From positions 1 through 13,250 of the forward strand of contig DUZB01000037.1 of the NCBI GenBank assembly GCA_013349725.1: DNA of 13,250 bases. Reading direction: 5' to 3'. Below, piece by piece: positions 11,842 to 13,250 of this stretch; positions within the stretch are counted from its first letter, which is position 1; each line of letters starts with the position of its first letter. The stretch is from Deltaproteobacteria bacterium (GTDB lineage Bacteria; Desulfobacterota; DSM-4660; Desulfatiglandales; Desulfatiglandaceae). Below the pieces are notes generated by a model that had not been told where the DNA came from, made no database searches, and was given only the letters and a program-made list of their open reading frames with translations. The translations under genes and the position numbers were made by a program.

Positions 11842-13083
11842 ATGAAAATTTTAGGCCTGCTGAAAGGAAAAACTCCCGAACAAATAGAAATCCGAGGGGA
11901 TGATTACTTCAAGAAAGGGGAATACGGATCTTCCAAAATGGAGTATGAAAAAGCCCTTTCAAAGCTTGAAAGCAAAGATCCTGACGCCATCGGGGAAATC
12001 GACAGGGTCAAAAACAAGATAGCCCGATCCTGTGACGCCCTTGCTTCCGAACATGAAAGGACTGCGGAAGACCTCGTGGAAAATGGATATACGGACGAGG
12101 CTGAAGACCTTCTGACCCTTGCACTGCAGTTGGCAAAAGACGGGGAAATTGTCGCCTCCATTGAAAAGCGCCTTCGCTCATTAAAAACTGAAAGGAAATT
12201 GCCTGAAAACCCCCATATACACGTGAATGAGGAATCCCTTGAAAAATGGGAAGAGCCTCCGGATGAGCAGCTATTTCACGATCCCGGCGATCACTATTTC
12301 ACTCTACTGGTCAGCACGTTGCCTGAAGAGGACCAATCGGAATATCACGGTTATGGGGAGTCGTTCAAGGAAGGATACGTCAAACTCAATCGGGGCGATT
12401 TTGAAAAAGCAGCATCCCTGCTTTCAAAGGCATTCGAAGAAGCGGAGTCCGCTGAAACGTTTATCCCCCTTGAGCTGGGCACAGCTCTTCTGAACTTAGG
12501 CCACAACAAGCAGGCCCTTTTGCTTCTTGGAGGCTTCTTAGAGCATCACCCTGAAACACTCAGGGCCTATCCTCTTCTGTGCGAAATTTACTGGCAGGAC
12601 AACGAATTTGAAAAGGCCCATGCCCTGCTGCAGGACTGCCCTGAAAGCCTGAAGAACGAGGCTGTCATCCATGTGCTTGAAGGGGAGACATTTTTCCACG
12701 ACAGTAAATATCAAGAGGCCGAAGCCCACTATTCCAGCTTCCTCACATTCTGTGGATGGGATGAGGCCATCGCACGCGCCCATGCAAAAACCCTTGAGGC
12801 GCTTGGGGAAAAAGAAGAAGCCAAAAAGCAGTATTCTCAGATCCTGAACGCATGCCAGGGTTGCGGAAAACAAACCGACCCGGGGATCAAACAGCAATAC
12901 GCGGATTTGAGTCTGGAAACGGGGGATCATTCTACCAAACTCCTGGAACTCTATCTGGCCTTGATACAGGAGATACCGGAAAACCGGGCAGAAAATTATG
13001 AAAAGATCAGCACGATCTTCGACCTGAACGGAAATGAAAAAGAAGCCAGACGCTTCAAACGTTTTTCTGAACAAATGAAGTGA
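11842..13083 (+). CDS. Tetratricopeptide-repeat protein of unknown role
   Basis: A 413-residue soluble, mostly helical protein. TPR-like helix pairs are visible around residues 15-48 (GDDYFKKGEYGSSKMEYEKA), 174-206 (FKEGYVKLNRGDFEKAASLL), 208-240, 241-272 (YWQDNEFEKAHALLQDCPES), 274-307 and 308-341 (LEALGEKEEAKKQYSQIL). A less repetitive acidic region (115-170) separates the first from the later repeats, and residues 338-341 form a CQGC pair. There is no signal peptide or membrane segment. TPR proteins are scaffolds; with a flavin reductase-like gene 26 bases upstream and a response regulator starting 24 bases downstream, a role assembling or sensing within that group is possible but not shown. 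The start has AAAGGA about nine bases upstream. Confidence 0.85.
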   Translation: MKILGLLKGKTPEQIEIRGDDYFKKGEYGSSKMEYEKALSKLESKDPDAIGEIDRVKNKIARSCDALASEHERTAEDLVENGYTDEAEDLLTLALQLAKDGEIVASIEKRLRSLKTERKLPENPHIHVNEESLEKWEEPPDEQLFHDPGDHYFTLLVSTLPEEDQSEYHGYGESFKEGYVKLNRGDFEKAASLLSKAFEEAESAETFIPLELGTALLNLGHNKQALLLLGGFLEHHPETLRAYPLLCEIYWQDNEFEKAHALLQDCPESLKNEAVIHVLEGETFFHDSKYQEAEAHYSSFLTFCGWDEAIARAHAKTLEALGEKEEAKKQYSQILNACQGCGKQTDPGIKQQYADLSLETGDHSTKLLELYLALIQEIPENRAENYEKISTIFDLNGNEKEARRFKRFSEQMK

Positions 13084-13107
13084 CAATGAGAAAACTTCCC
13101 TCATAAA

Positions 13108-13250
13108 ATGAAAGAATCCTTTCAAGAAACAGGCAATCAGACAGGTCGCATCTTTGTGGTGGACGACGACCGGATCTCCCTGAAAAATTTGCGACGTATC
13201 CTGGAAAAAGCCGGATACAAGGTATTCACTTTCAGCAACCCGCTCAGAGC
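13108..13250 (+). CDS. Response regulator receiver domain (partial, runs off the edge)
   Basis: The first 47 residues of a response regulator: RIFVVDDDRISLKNLRRILE gives the first beta strand and the acidic pocket DDD, and AGYKVFTFSNPLR the second strand. The phosphorylation-site Asp and any output domain lie beyond the window. An in-frame stop at 13087-13089 makes the ATG at 13108 the first available start; its ribosome site is poor. It follows the TPR gene by 24 bases, so it is likely co-transcribed. Confidence 0.88.
   Translation, partial: MKESFQETGNQTGRIFVVDDDRISLKNLRRILEKAGYKVFTFSNPLR

Overview
The window (about 13 kb, moderate GC) looks like chromosomal DNA from a Gram-negative, probably anaerobic bacterium, most plausibly a Desulfobacterota (former Deltaproteobacteria) relative. 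The reasons are a phospholipid/MCE transport operon, an IMP cyclohydrolase encoded without its usual transformylase half, a GpgS-type glycosyltransferase, and non-coding inverted-repeat elements in four gene gaps. The lineage is an inference; no rRNA or marker gene is present.

Left end (1-916, + strand): the tail of an unidentified gene, a dyad repeat of the 'GGACGC...GCGTCC' type, a stand-alone IMP cyclohydrolase (purine synthesis) and a strong intrinsic terminator.

Centre (1034-7798, - strand): a compact six-gene operon reading leftward. In transcription order it encodes a soluble GAF-GAF histidine kinase, a cyclic-nucleotide-binding/PAS protein with one membrane span and a long C-terminal sensor-like region, an MlaE permease with a fused N-terminal STAS domain, the MlaF ATPase, the MlaD MCE protein and a small auxiliary lipoprotein. 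Genes are separated by 28 bases or fewer, or overlap. This is a complete Mla-type lipid transporter co-transcribed with two signalling proteins and no response regulator. I regard it as the most interesting system in the window: a lipid transporter apparently wired to a nucleotide/redox/envelope sensing module.

Right part (7799-13250): divergently from the operon, a cyclophilin with a good sigma70-like promoter, then a lone fructose/Ntr-type PTS EIIA protein. Next, convergent, comes a GpgS-like glucosyl-3-phosphoglycerate synthase (compatible solute glucosylglycerate), then a rightward group: a flavin reductase-like split-barrel protein, a TPR protein and the start of a response regulator. 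The gaps around these genes hold three different long inverted-repeat (MITE-like) elements: 8511-8742, 9279-9540 and 11073-11242.

Functional assignments rest on motifs read by eye. No searches were run, so repeat copy numbers and the exact substrates of the transporter and glycosyltransferase are not known from this window.
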